A DNA stretch of 64,000 nt from Clostridiaceae bacterium (lineage in GTDB: Bacteria > Bacillota > Clostridia > Acetivibrionales > DUMC01). A program made the position numbers and the translations under genes. Location of the stretch: assembly GCA_012840075.1 (NCBI GenBank), contig DUMC01000112.1, positions 1-64,000 of the forward strand, read 5' to 3'. Every line of letters starts with the position of its first letter. The stretch's first letter is position 1. Positions 29,549-40,108 of this stretch are shown here, piece by piece. The notes under the pieces were generated by a model that was not told the origin of the DNA, made no database searches, and saw only the letters and a list, made by a program, of their open reading frames with translations.

Positions 29549-30418
29549 CTACTGACGGAACCTCATTTCCATCCAATCGAATCCTATCCAATCATTTTCA
29601 CCTGCATTAGAAGTATTAACTATTACTATGCGGTTATTTCTTCTTACATTTGTGATATTAAAAGTTAATAGCCTCCAGTTGTTAAATTGTCTTCCGGCAG
29701 GTGTACCATGTTCAAGGGCTACGCGCCCGTTATGAACTGTAACACCGTTTACGGCAATTCTCAGGGAATACCTGTCAACCGGCACATTTGCATGGTCGTC
29801 AAGGGCTGCACGTATAACAAGCTGTGCTCTTAAATTTCCTAATGCTGAAATAATGGTAGGAATTTGGAAAGTCCAAACACCTCTGTTACCTGTATATAAG
29901 ATATCTGCGTTTCCGCTTGGATTACCGTAATTGGGATAAGCTGTTAATTCCTTAAAAAGACTTATTGTAGGAACTGGGGCATTATCACTTATTATTGCAG
30001 CAGGTCTGTTACTGGTAGTACCTTTGGCATCTATTCCCCCAAGTTCTTCAATATTTTCCATATTCTCAATATCTTCAATATTATCGAGAAGTTCCATTTC
30101 ATCAATATCCGGTATATTATTTATGAAACCTGAGTGCCCTACTCCAAATGGCTGTATTACATTAGGAACATTTATGTTGTTCATATACGGATATATGGTA
30201 TTTGCGTTAGGTTGCATCATTTGCGGAAATGGTTGCATAATACCAGGGTAAAACTGGTTCGGCTTCATCATACTAGGAAACACTTGATTTTGCTTTATTG
30301 TATAAGGTGAAACCTGGCTTTGATTGGGTTGCATCATATTGGGCATTGGTTGAAAGCCTTGATATGGGTACGCAGGTGTAGCACCATTATTCATATTTGG
30401 ATAAAAATTACTCTCCAT
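29549..30418 (-). CDS. Protein with Met/Pro/Asn/Gln-rich N-terminus and C-terminal beta-rich domain (putative spore-surface protein)
   Basis: MESNFYPNMNNGATPAYPYQGFQPMPNMMQPNQ... then VWTFQIPTIISALGNLRAQLVIRAALDD...WIGFDWMEMRFRQ; AGGAGG RBS. Confidence 0.65.
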   Translation of the reverse strand: MESNFYPNMNNGATPAYPYQGFQPMPNMMQPNQSQVSPYTIKQNQVFPSMMKPNQFYPGIMQPFPQMMQPNANTIYPYMNNINVPNVIQPFGVGHSGFINNIPDIDEMELLDNIEDIENMENIEELGGIDAKGTTSNRPAAIISDNAPVPTISLFKELTAYPNYGNPSGNADILYTGNRGVWTFQIPTIISALGNLRAQLVIRAALDDHANVPVDRYSLRIAVNGVTVHNGRVALEHGTPAGRQFNNWRLLTFNITNVRRNNRIVIVNTSNAGENDWIGFDWMEMRFRQ

Positions 30419-30579
30419 AAATACTAATCCTCCTTATTCACAATGACACACTTATTCTAATACATATACATAATATTCCTTATTACAATTTTATGTTACT
30501 TTTCTTTTGACGAGAGGCTTAGAAAAATTGTATTTTCCCGGCAAGTTTGTTATCAACTGTAACAGGATCGGAAAGAATA

Positions 30580-30677
30580 TAACCGTCCCCATGCCTATCC
30601 TTAGGCAAGTGAACCATCTCCGTGTCTCTAACTGTTCCAGTGTCTATCCTTAGACAAGAGAACCGTCCCCATGTCTA
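30580..30677. repeat. REP-like repeat, family 1 (copy cluster b)
   Basis: Three to four degenerate copies of ..acaagagaaccgtccccatgtct, all same orientation. Confidence 0.88.
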
Positions 30678-31093
30678 CATATGTAGTTTCGGGAATATGG
30701 CAACATACCGGTTGGGAAGCAATTATTTATATAGCTGCACTTACTTCTGTTAGTCCAGATCTATATGAAGCTGCAGAAATTGATGGTGCAGGGAAGTTTA
30801 AAAAAATAATACACATAGATTTTCCATCCATTGTACCAACAGCAATAACTCTTTTAATATTAAATGCAGGGAAAGTAATGAGCATAGGATTTGAAAAAGT
30901 TTTTTTGCTTCAGAATAGTATGAATCTGGTTGTTTCAGAGATAATCTCAACATATGTTTACAAAATAGGGATTATTGGAAGCGAATTTAGTTATTCAAGT
31001 GCTATTGGGTTGTTCAATTCGATAATAAATTTGATATTAGTAATAACTATTAACTATATATCTAAAAAATATAAGGATACCAGTTTATGGTAA
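30671..31093 (+). pseudogene. N-terminally truncated LplB-type sugar ABC permease
   Basis: Begins at GIWQHTGWEAIIYIAALTSVSPDLYEAAEIDGAGKFKK (EAA motif); roughly the first half of a normal ~300-aa permease is missing and the break lies in REP-like repeats. Confidence 0.8.
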
Positions 31094-31983
31094 GAGGTGT
31101 AATTATGAAAAAAAGCGTAACAAAAAAAGACAAGATATTTGACTTGTTCTTAAATTTAACTATGATCATAATCCTGGTAATTACACTGTATCCTCTATAC
31201 TTTGTTGTTATTGCATCAATAAGTAATCCTGATCTTACTTACGCAGGAAAGGTTATTCTTTTTCCCAAGGATATTACCTTTGCAGGGTTTGTGATATTAT
31301 TTGAAGATGGAAGGATATGGAGAAGGTATATAAATACCATTATTTATACGATTGTAGGTACTGCAGTTAATTTGTCTGTTACATTACCTGCTTCCTATGC
31401 ATTATCGAGGAAGTGTTTTAAAGCTAGAAAATATATCAACGTTTTTATTCTTTTTACAATGTTTTTCTCCGGAGGTCTTATACCGACGTACCTTTTAGTA
31501 AAAGGATTAGGACTTATTGATACAATGTGGGCTGTAATTCTTGTTTCTGCAGTATCTGTATGGAATCTGATTATTGCACGTACATATTTTGCCGGGAATA
31601 TACCTGATGAACTAGAGGAATCTGCCTTTCTGGATGGCTGCTCTCATATAAAATTTTTCTTTTATATAGCGTTGCCGCTGTCAAAAGTAATTGTAATAGT
31701 GCTTGCTCTATTTTATGGGATAAACCATTGGAATGGTTATTTTAATGCCCTTATATATCTCAATACCCCTGAAAAATTTCCGTTGCAGCTATTTCTAAGA
31801 GAAATATTAATACAACAGCAGAGCATGGCAATGGATCCCCAACTAACCCAGGATATGCGTTATACCGCAAATTTAGTTAGGTATACGATGATTATAGTGG
31901 CAACAGGACCGGTACTTGTAATATATCCGTTTTTGCAGAGGTTTTTCGTTAAAGGTGTTATGATAGGAGCCGTTAAAGGCTGA
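31087..31983 (+). CDS. Carbohydrate ABC transporter permease (LplC/YtcP-like)
   Basis: IPDELEESAFLDGCSHIKFFFYIALPLSKVIV, MGAVKG-like C-terminus (MIGAVKG). Confidence 0.9.
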   Translation: MVRGVIMKKSVTKKDKIFDLFLNLTMIIILVITLYPLYFVVIASISNPDLTYAGKVILFPKDITFAGFVILFEDGRIWRRYINTIIYTIVGTAVNLSVTLPASYALSRKCFKARKYINVFILFTMFFSGGLIPTYLLVKGLGLIDTMWAVILVSAVSVWNLIIARTYFAGNIPDELEESAFLDGCSHIKFFFYIALPLSKVIVIVLALFYGINHWNGYFNALIYLNTPEKFPLQLFLREILIQQQSMAMDPQLTQDMRYTANLVRYTMIIVATGPVLVIYPFLQRFFVKGVMIGAVKG

Positions 31984-32010
31984 AAGAGGAATCACAGGTA
32001 AATAAAGGAA

Positions 32011-32039
32011 ATACTATTTTGCTTAATGCAAAATAGTAT
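32011..32039 (+). promoter_or_regulatory. Perfect 12-bp intercistronic hairpin between permease and binding-protein genes
   Basis: ATACTATTTTGC-ttaat-GCAAAATAGTAT. Confidence 0.7.
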
Positions 32040-32079
32040 AAATAAAAATAAAAATAAAATAATAATGAGGAGGATGAGT

Positions 32080-33750
32080 ATGCCTAATAAAAAATATTCT
32101 AAAAAAACAGCTTTTTTAATACTATCACTGGTGTTTTGCATATTGTTATCTGCATGTACGATTAAAAGCAATACATCAGATGGTACATCAACGAAAAGTG
32201 ATAATTCGGCAAACATAAAGCAGGAAACTTCAAATTTTAATGCTCAAGGTTATCCTGTAGTGAATGAGCCTATAATTATCAAAATAGTTGCTAAGCACGA
32301 TATTGGTAAAGGTCAATACAAGTATGGAGATATGCAGCTTTTTAAAGAAATATCCCAGAAGACAAATGTGCAAATTGAATGGGAAGAAATTGCCTCTAGT
32401 GCTTTTGAAGAAAAGAAAAGCTTGATTTTTGCAAGTGGCGATCTTCCGGATGCATTTTGGGGAGAAGGTATGTCTGACTCAGATATTTTAATCAACAAGG
32501 ATTTTTTTATTCCGCTTAATGACCTTATTGATAAATATGCTGTCAATATAAAAAAGGTCTTTGAGAAAAGACCTGAAACAAAACGTTCAATTACTGCTTC
32601 TGACGGAAATATATACTCATTGTTCAGAGTAAGAGAACTATACTTTCCTGCAGGAAGAACCACATGGGGCATAAACAAGAAATGGCTTGATAAACTCGGG
32701 CTTGAAGTACCGGAGACTACGGAAGAATTTTATAATGTTTTAAAAGCATTTAAAACAGGAGATCCAAACGGGAACAATAAACAAGATGAAATTCCTTTTA
32801 TTTTCCACCATGCAATGGGCTCAGGTTCTGTAAGAAGTGAGGCAGATTTATATCCGGCTTTTGGGGTATATGATAACACTTCTAATAATGAACTTACATA
32901 TCATCTTATGATGAGGGATGGGAAGGTAATATTTACCCCAATGGATGAAGGTTATAAAGAAGCGTTAAAATTCCTAAACAGACTCTACGCTGAAGACTTG
33001 CTGGATAAAGAAGTATTTACTACTGATTCCAGCACATATTATGCAAAAACCAGGAGTGAAGAAGATATAGTAGGAGTTGTCATAGATTGGACAATCGATA
33101 GCGCAGTCGGTGTTGAAAGAGCAAAGAACGACTTTGTTCAACTTGGTGCTTTGAAAGGTCCTAAAGGTCATCAGGGATGGGGTATTGTATCAGGTTCACA
33201 AATTGGAAGGCATATGTTTGAAATTACAACTAAAAATAAATATCCTGAAGCCACAATAAGATGGGTTGATGAGTTCTATTCTCCTGAAAACTCCGTACAA
33301 GCCTTCTATGGACCTATCGGTGAAATGATAAAGAGAGAAGGCGATAAGCTAATTGCTCTCGAGCCTCCGGAAGGTATGAGCTACGGTTCATGGAAGTGGG
33401 GACGTACATGCGCTGACAGCGGTGCATATGCAGCCCTTAGCGAATATAGCTCTTTCTTTGTTCCGCCGGAACAGCAGGTAGCTCGTGCAAGAGCAGAAGA
33501 ATATGTCGCTAAATATTTACAAAAAGAACCGTATCCTAATATATTCTTCTCCATTGAAGATGTTGCAGCCCTTAAGAAAATAATGGTTGATATAAATGCA
33601 TTTGTTGAAACATCAAGAGCTCAATTTGTTACAGGAGGAAATATAGATCAAAAATGGGATGAATACGTAAAGCAGCTTGAAAAAATGAAAATTAATGATG
33701 CATTAGCTATACTGCAAAGGGCGTATGAACAATATATGAAAAATAACTAA
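32080..33750 (+). CDS. Extracellular sugar-binding lipoprotein (LplA-like)
   Basis: MPNKKYSKKTAFLILSLVFCILLSACTIKS lipobox; SBP_bac_1-type body; GAGGAGG RBS (ORF track opens at 32026). Confidence 0.9.
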   Translation: MPNKKYSKKTAFLILSLVFCILLSACTIKSNTSDGTSTKSDNSANIKQETSNFNAQGYPVVNEPIIIKIVAKHDIGKGQYKYGDMQLFKEISQKTNVQIEWEEIASSAFEEKKSLIFASGDLPDAFWGEGMSDSDILINKDFFIPLNDLIDKYAVNIKKVFEKRPETKRSITASDGNIYSLFRVRELYFPAGRTTWGINKKWLDKLGLEVPETTEEFYNVLKAFKTGDPNGNNKQDEIPFIFHHAMGSGSVRSEADLYPAFGVYDNTSNNELTYHLMMRDGKVIFTPMDEGYKEALKFLNRLYAEDLLDKEVFTTDSSTYYAKTRSEEDIVGVVIDWTIDSAVGVERAKNDFVQLGALKGPKGHQGWGIVSGSQIGRHMFEITTKNKYPEATIRWVDEFYSPENSVQAFYGPIGEMIKREGDKLIALEPPEGMSYGSWKWGRTCADSGAYAALSEYSSFFVPPEQQVARARAEEYVAKYLQKEPYPNIFFSIEDVAALKKIMVDINAFVETSRAQFVTGGNIDQKWDEYVKQLEKMKINDALAILQRAYEQYMKNN

Positions 33751-33871
33751 AATCTTTATAATTGTTATACTTATCAGACAAAATGCTACAAATATAACGT
33801 GAGACTATACTATAAATTTGAAGTTAGACAATATTATATAAATATTATAAATATTGATTATAAACATAACA

Positions 33872-33903
33872 TAAGCCGGGCGTAAACATAGTAGCCCGGT
33901 TTA
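33872..33903 (+). terminator. Terminator-like hairpin after SBP gene
   Basis: AAGCCGGGC-gtaaacatagta-GCCCGGTTT. Confidence 0.65.
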
Positions 33904-34161
33904 GTAAATAACGAAATTGTAAAGATGTATCTGGCTCATTTGATGAAAGTGTGAGTAAAGGGCATAAGTTGGATTCCAGATAAGATTCCATGCAATGCAA
34001 TAACAGCTCTTGGTAAAACGTGATAATAGCTCTTGAAAACATTTTCATCAAAATTTTATAAATACACCAAATAATACAGCTAGCTTGATTAAAAAAGATC
34101 CGGAGGATATAATTAATCTAAAAGCATTATAAAATGCCCTTGCTTTTATTATTAGGAGGGA

Positions 34162-36476
34162 GTGTATGACTTGAAAGCAATACAAAAGAATGCCTTTTTA
34201 TACAGATATATTGTATCCTTCATACTCATTTTAATTATTCCTATGGTTTGCTTGCTGTTATATATATCGAATGCATTTAAATCCAATATGCAAAGAGAAT
34301 TAATGATTTCCGATTACAATAATTTAAGCCATATACATAATTCCGTAGATAAAAGTATCCGGAAATTTGAGAATCTTGCCCTGTTGACAGCAAATAACTT
34401 TAATTTAAAACCATATTATCTTGATCAATCGTTTTTTAATTATTATCAAGCCTTAAGTACCCTTAGGTATATAAAAAGTACAAATGAACTGTTAAGTGCC
34501 CTTATTTTATATGATAAGTCAAGGGATGTGGTAATTTCGAACTTTAGCACTATACCAAAACAGTATTTTGGTAATAAGGTGTTTTCTGCATCGCTGGATA
34601 ACAAAATTCCACTTAAAGATTTTATAGAAACTGCTATTCAACCGGTGTATACATATGGAAATGTGAACATATCAGGAGTCGGAGAGCGAAGATGCCTTCT
34701 GTACGTTTATCCGACATCATCAGATTTTGATCAAACAAGTTCTATTATTGTAATGATAGTTGATATTCAAAATATCATCGACCTGTTCGCCGAACAGTAT
34801 GATAGCCACAGTGGGTCTGTATTTATTCTGGATAGCAATGATAATATAGTTGCACATTATGGAAATGCAAATCATAAGGTTATGAACGATTACTTGCAGT
34901 ATAACGGGAAATCCTTAAATGGGTCTGAAGTTTTTGAATATCAAGGGAATAAATATTGTGTTTCAAAAATAACTTCTTTAAAAACGGGATGGAAATATAT
35001 CAGTATCGTTTCATTTTCCATTGCTAACAGGAACTTCACTAATAGTATGTATTTCTTCTATTCAATATTTATAATTCTATTATTAATTAGCGGACTCGGG
35101 ATATATATTTCTATAAGGTTAAACTACAATCCCTTATTGAAATTAAAGAAACAAATGGAGCCAATTGCTGAAAACGAATCACTAAATGAATTAGAAACGA
35201 TTCAGAAAGCAGTAAATACATTAATTAACAATGTAGATAAAATGTCATCCTGGTTAAAAAGTATCCAGCCTGCTGTACATAATTATCTGTTACATCAGAT
35301 TCTTTACGGAAAAAATTGGATGCCGGTAGTTACAAACAAATTGGAAAGGAATTTTGCTTTGAATTTTGTAAGAACAGCTTTTTAGCAGGAATCATAAAAT
35401 TAAAAAATGTGGACTACAGTATTGTTACATCTGCACTTGATAAAGTTGGGAATGAAAAAGTATCACTATACTATTCCAGTATTCCCATGGATGACAGAAT
35501 AGTTGTAATTCTCAATTTTGATGATTGTGACTATGAAGCAGTTAAAGCTTTATTGAGTGAAGTTATAGAGCACATAAATGTAGAAAATAAATGTAATTTA
35601 CATATATCGCTTGGAAGACCGGGTGATTTTGAAAAAATAAGAAAATCTTACTTTGAGGCTTATATATGTGAGCTTTTTGAAGAATTTGACAAGCAAGATA
35701 AAAATGTATACTGTTTTAGCGATATAATGAAACCTGCAGATAGTACATCAACCGGATCTTGTCTGGGACTAATAAAGGATTTTGAAATAAATGTATTACG
35801 TTCTAACATTGAATACCTCGCCAAATTTCCTTCACTAATTACTCATGAAATGAGCATCAACTCCCTACCTGAATATTGTATAAATTATATTGTTTATGAA
35901 ATGGTAAGGGTCGTTATTCGCAGTTTACCGGATGATTCAAATCAGGCATCCCTTGTAGAAAAAATTTGGGATTTTATTTTTACAAAAAGCCCCATATTTT
36001 CTTCAAGTGTGCTGGAAGAGGTTGTTACTTTCATTTGTAATACTGTAATTCAGTACATACGTAAGAATCCAACAACGGATGATTCTCTTTTGAATGAAAT
36101 TCTGGCGTATATTGATGAAAATTATAACAAACCGAATTTCTCCATTCAATTAATGGCAGATGAATTTAATATGTCGCCATCATGGTTAAGCCATTATTTT
36201 AAATCAAATATGCATATTACAATAATGGATTATGTCCAGAACAAAAAGATTAAGTATGCACAGCAGCTAATTATCAGTAATGAGCGTTCGACAAATGAAA
36301 TCTCGGAGCAATTAGGGTATTGTAATGTATCCAGTTTTATAAGAGCTTTCAAGAGAATAGTAGGGTTGACGCCAAAACAGTATAAAGATATGTATGATAA
36401 TAAAAAACTAATTGATCATGAATTATATCCTAAACAGCAAGAAGTCTCTTGCTTCTATAAACAGGAAATGAATTGA
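34162..36476 (+). pseudogene. AraC-family membrane-anchored regulator, split by a frameshift into ORFs 34162-35385 and 35316-36476
   Basis: N-terminal TM/sensor half, C-terminal HTH (NFSIQLMADEFNMSPSWLSHYFKSNM...SSFIRAFKRIVGLTPKQYKDMY); adding one A to the A6 run at 35310-35315 fuses the halves (..LHQILYGKKLDAGSYKQIGKEF..). Confidence 0.85.
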
Positions 36477-36620
36477 TGGAAAATATATAGCATCTTATCA
36501 ACCTTATCATTTATGGAATAATCATGGACAAAATAATATGAAAAATTAAACACAGTAAACAACATAATCACTTTAGTATATCCGTAAAAAAACATAAAAT
36601 CTGAGTAAAGGAGAGCTTTT

Positions 36621-38187
36621 ATGTACGAAAAAGTAAATTGTAAGTTGCCACTGGGGCAGGTATTAGCTGATGGATGGTTAAAAGTACAACTTGAAACACA
36701 GGCAAAAGGTCTTACTGGTAACATTGATGCAATTTGGGATGATCTTGGTCCAAATAGCGGATGGTTAGGTGGAACGGGAGAAAACTGGGAAAGAGGTCCT
36801 TATTATTGCGATGGTCTTGTTCCTCTTGCTTTTCTGTTGAAAGATGAAGAACTACTGGAAAAAGTAGAAAAGTGGATCGGATGGACACTTAAAAGTAAAA
36901 CCCCGGATGGTTTTTTCGGCCCTCAAAATAACCGGGACTGGTGGCCAAGGATGGTTATGTTAAAAGCGTTAATACAGTATTATGAAGCAAAACCAAACCC
37001 AGAAATTCTTCTTTTAATGAAGGACTATTTTACATATCAGCTTCATCACATTGATGAAAAGCCTTTGACAGATTGGGGCAAGTACAGAGCATCAGAAAAT
37101 ATTGACGCTGTTTTATGGCTTTACGAGAAAACCGGAGAACCGAATCTTTTAAGTTTAGCAGATAAACTATTTAAGCAATCCTTTAACTGGTCTGATTTTT
37201 TTAGGAATTTTCCATATAAGAAACCAATAGGGTATTACATGGACTGGCAAAAAGTACAAAATGCGAATCTTCCTGTTAATGAAAGAAGTATAGCTTTTCC
37301 TGATTATATGAAAAGTCATGTTGTTAATGTAGCAATGGCAGTAAAATATCCTGCTCTGGTGATGCGATTTTATGGTGACCAGGGACAAAAAGATATTTTA
37401 AAAAAGGGTCTTGAAGATTTATATAAATATCACGGTGTAGCAAATGGAATGTTTATTGGAGATGAGCACCTTAATGGCAATAGTCCGTCAAATGGAACTG
37501 AACTTTGTGCTGTGGTAGAACTAATGTTTAGCCTCCAAAAAGTTCTGGAAGTCATAAATGATGTTTTCTTTGCGGACCTATTGGAGAAAGTTGCTTATAA
37601 TGCTCTTCCTGCAACAATAGATAGAAAAAGACAAGGGAAAGACAAGGGGACGGTTCTTTTGTCTAAAAAAGACACAGGAAAAGACACAGGGACGGTTCTC
37701 TTGTCGAAAAGACACAGGGACGGTTCTCTTGTCTAAAGATGAGGGGAAGATTCCTTTGGCTAAAGATACAGAGACGGTTCTCTTGTCTAAAGATGAGGGA
37801 AAGGTTCCTTTATCTAAAGATACAGAGACGATTCTTTTGTGTAAAGATGAGGGAAAAGCTCCCTTATCTAAAGACACAGAAACGGTTCTCTTGCCTAATG
37901 GAAGACAAGGAGAAATACTTGTTAGACAAGAGAACCGTCCCCCTGTCTCTGATGAAGAAGAGCAGAATGAAAAGTTCAAGTTGTTTACAACAGAAAATAA
38001 AGCTGTTGAAATAGAGGTGCTGGCTGTACCTTGTGAGGAATGGAAATTGGTTCAAAACAGTGCTGATATTCCGCCAGCTAGTCCTGTTTATATTGATACG
38101 AATGAATGTATAAAATTGAGTTTAGTACCATATGGAACTACTATGTTGAGAGTTTCACAATTTCCGTGGGGGGTATCTAAACGCTGA
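36621..38187 (+). pseudogene. GH127-like (DUF1680, beta-L-arabinofuranosidase type) gene, central part replaced by a repeat array
   Basis: N-terminal part GQVLADGWLKVQLETQAKGLTG...LLEKVAYNALPATID to ~37622; C-terminal remnant KLFTTENKAVEIEVLAVPCEEWKLVQ...YGTTMLRVSQFP from ~37954. Confidence 0.82.
37627..37950. repeat. Expanded REP-like family 1 array, ~27-nt units (~11 units) ending with an inverted copy
   Basis: e.g. AAAGACACAGGGACGGTTCTCTTGTC(T/G), AAAGATACAGAGACGGTTCTCTTGTCT, AAAGATGAGGGAAAGGTTCCTTTATCT; last copy AGACAAGAGAACCGTCCCCCTGTCTCT. Confidence 0.93.
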
Positions 38188-38504
38188 TACATGGTTTTTA
38201 CCGAATTAAGGTTGATAAATAAAATCTGATGAATTTGATAGGTGTTTTGATAAATATTTCAATTAGAAGTATTTAAGATGGAAAGATATAGTATAAATAT
38301 GTTATAATTTTTATGAGATGTTTAAATCCAAGACAAAGTAAAGTAGTAAGCTGCACTTTATATAGAATGGTATTAAATATGTGTGTAAGTAACCGATGAA
38401 TGAGATATAAAATATATTTGCAGCTAATTTTAACTATGATTTTTATAATAAATACCATGAAATTGTTAATGCTAAATAATGTGGTATAATGCGATGTCGA
38501 TTAC

Positions 38505-38561
38505 GATTTTAACCTGAAAAATGTTATTATGTTTTCTTTTTTCACATATTAGGTTAAAATC
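38505..38561 (+). promoter_or_regulatory. Inverted repeat in the ahcY 5' region
   Basis: ATTTTAACCT ... AGGTTAAAAT, perfect 10-bp arms (extendable), ~35-nt interval, 55 nt upstream of ahcY. Confidence 0.6.
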
Positions 38562-38615
38562 CTGTTTTGGGAATTAATAACTTAATTAGAATAAAAATGG
38601 AGGAGAAATACCACT

Positions 38616-39875
38616 ATGCAATACGATATTAAAGATAAAACATTGGCATCCAAAGGTAGGTTGCGTATAGAATGGGCAGATCAGCAAATGCCGGTTTTAA
38701 GGCAGATAAGAAACAGATTTGCTAAAGAAAAGCCCCTTGCAAAAATAAAAATGTCTTGTTGCCTTCATGTTACCACCGAGACTGCCAATTTGGTGAGAAC
38801 TTTAAAAGAAGGCGGTGCAGATGTAGTTTTGTGTGCATCTAATCCTCTTTCAACCCAAGATGATGTAGCGGCTTCCCTAGTTATGGACTATGATATACCT
38901 GTATTTGCAATTAAAGGAGAGGACAGAGATACTTATTACAAACATTTAATAGCAGCTATAGAGCATGGACCTGATATAACCATGGATGATGGTGCTGACC
39001 TTGTGAGTTTATTGCATCAGTTATATAAGGAAAGCTACTTGAAGAAAATAATAGGGAGCACTGAGGAAACCACAACAGGAGTAATACGCCTAAAAAGCAT
39101 GGAAAAAGAAGGCACGCTTAGGATTCCTGTAATAGCGGTCAATGAGTCTGAAACAAAGCATCTTTTTGACAATAGGTATGGTACGGGTCAAAGCACAATT
39201 GATGGTTTGCTAAGAGCTACAAATATTTTGCTCTGCGGCAAAAATTTTGTTGTATGCGGATATGGATGGTGCGGTAAAGGTGTTGCCATGAGGGCTAAAG
39301 GAATGGGGGCAAATGTCATTGTAACGGAAGTCGATCCGATTAGGGCTATAGAAGCTGTGATGGACGGCTTTAGAGTAATGAAGCTTGAACAGGCAATGCC
39401 CATAGCTGATATAGTGATTACTGTAACAGGGGATCTCAATGTAGTTGACGAGCATCATTTGGAAAAAGCTAAGGATGGAGTTATAATTGCAAATTCCGGA
39501 CATTTTAACGACGAGATTAATATAGAAGCGTTGGAAAAGCTTTCAGTTTCCAAAAGGCAGGTAAGAGATTATGTAGTTGAATATGTGCTGGAAGATGATA
39601 GAAAAATATATTTGCTATCAGAAGGCAGACTTTTGAACTTGTCCGCGGCAGAAGGACATCCTGCTGCCGTAATGGATATGAGCTTTGCAAATCAAGCTCT
39701 TGCTGCTGAATATGTAGTAAAAAACCAAAGTAAGCTTGAAAATAAAGTTTATGTTCTACCTCACCAGATTGATAAAGAAATTGCCGCACTCAAGTTAAAA
39801 TCAATGGGCATTGAAATAGATAAACTTACTCCTGAGCAGGAGAAGTACCTGTCTTCATGGCAATTTGGAACGTAA
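38616..39875 (+). CDS. ahcY: Adenosylhomocysteinase
   Basis: [66 protein letters not shown]. Confidence 0.96.
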   Translation: MQYDIKDKTLASKGRLRIEWADQQMPVLRQIRNRFAKEKPLAKIKMSCCLHVTTETANLVRTLKEGGADVVLCASNPLSTQDDVAASLVMDYDIPVFAIKGEDRDTYYKHLIAAIEHGPDITMDDGADLVSLLHQLYKESYLKKIIGSTEETTTGVIRLKSMEKEGTLRIPVIAVNESETKHLFDNRYGTGQSTIDGLLRATNILLCGKNFVVCGYGWCGKGVAMRAKGMGANVIVTEVDPIRAIEAVMDGFRVMKLEQAMPIADIVITVTGDLNVVDEHHLEKAKDGVIIANSGHFNDEINIEALEKLSVSKRQVRDYVVEYVLEDDRKIYLLSEGRLLNLSAAEGHPAAVMDMSFANQALAAEYVVKNQSKLENKVYVLPHQIDKEIAALKLKSMGIEIDKLTPEQEKYLSSWQFGT

Positions 39876-39915
39876 AATGTAAAATGTTAAAATAACAGGA
39901 AAAATTAATAAAATA

Positions 39916-40098
39916 GTGTCAGGCTTGAGTTATTTACGTACATAAGATAAATTATGGTAAATTATTCAAGCCTGACACCTCTAACTAACCTCTATCCAAC
40001 CTCTACTCTATCCAACCTCTATCTGACATCTTTATCTGACTCCTCTATCTGATACCTCTATTTTTGACTCCTTTATATTTACAAGCCTGACCCTTTTG
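39916..40098. repeat. REP-like repeat, family 2 (GTGTCAGGCTTGA) with degenerate CTCTATCTGAC array
   Basis: GTGTCAGGCTTGA (39916-39928) / TCAAGCCTGACAC (39966-39978) perfect 13-bp arms, then repeated ctctatc(c/t)(a/g)ac units and a terminal caagcctgacc. Confidence 0.87.
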
Positions 40099-40108
40099 CA
40101 ATGACCTT

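Noticed and set aside
37627-37950. CRISPR-like repeat array
   Set aside because: Tandem units with no spacers and clear relation to dispersed palindromic elements
37578-37979. Minus-strand 133-aa ORF with LDKRTVSVSLDKGTFPSS repeats
   Set aside because: Antisense reading of the REP-derived array; no RBS support
37739-38014. Plus-strand 91-aa alternative-frame ORF (MRGRFLWLKIQRRFSCLKM...)
   Set aside because: 27-nt periodicity opens several frames; this one is not continuous with the GH127 remnant
38480-38615. SAM/SAH riboswitch upstream of ahcY
   Set aside because: No recognisable conserved core of known SAM or SAH classes; only an inverted repeat could be supported
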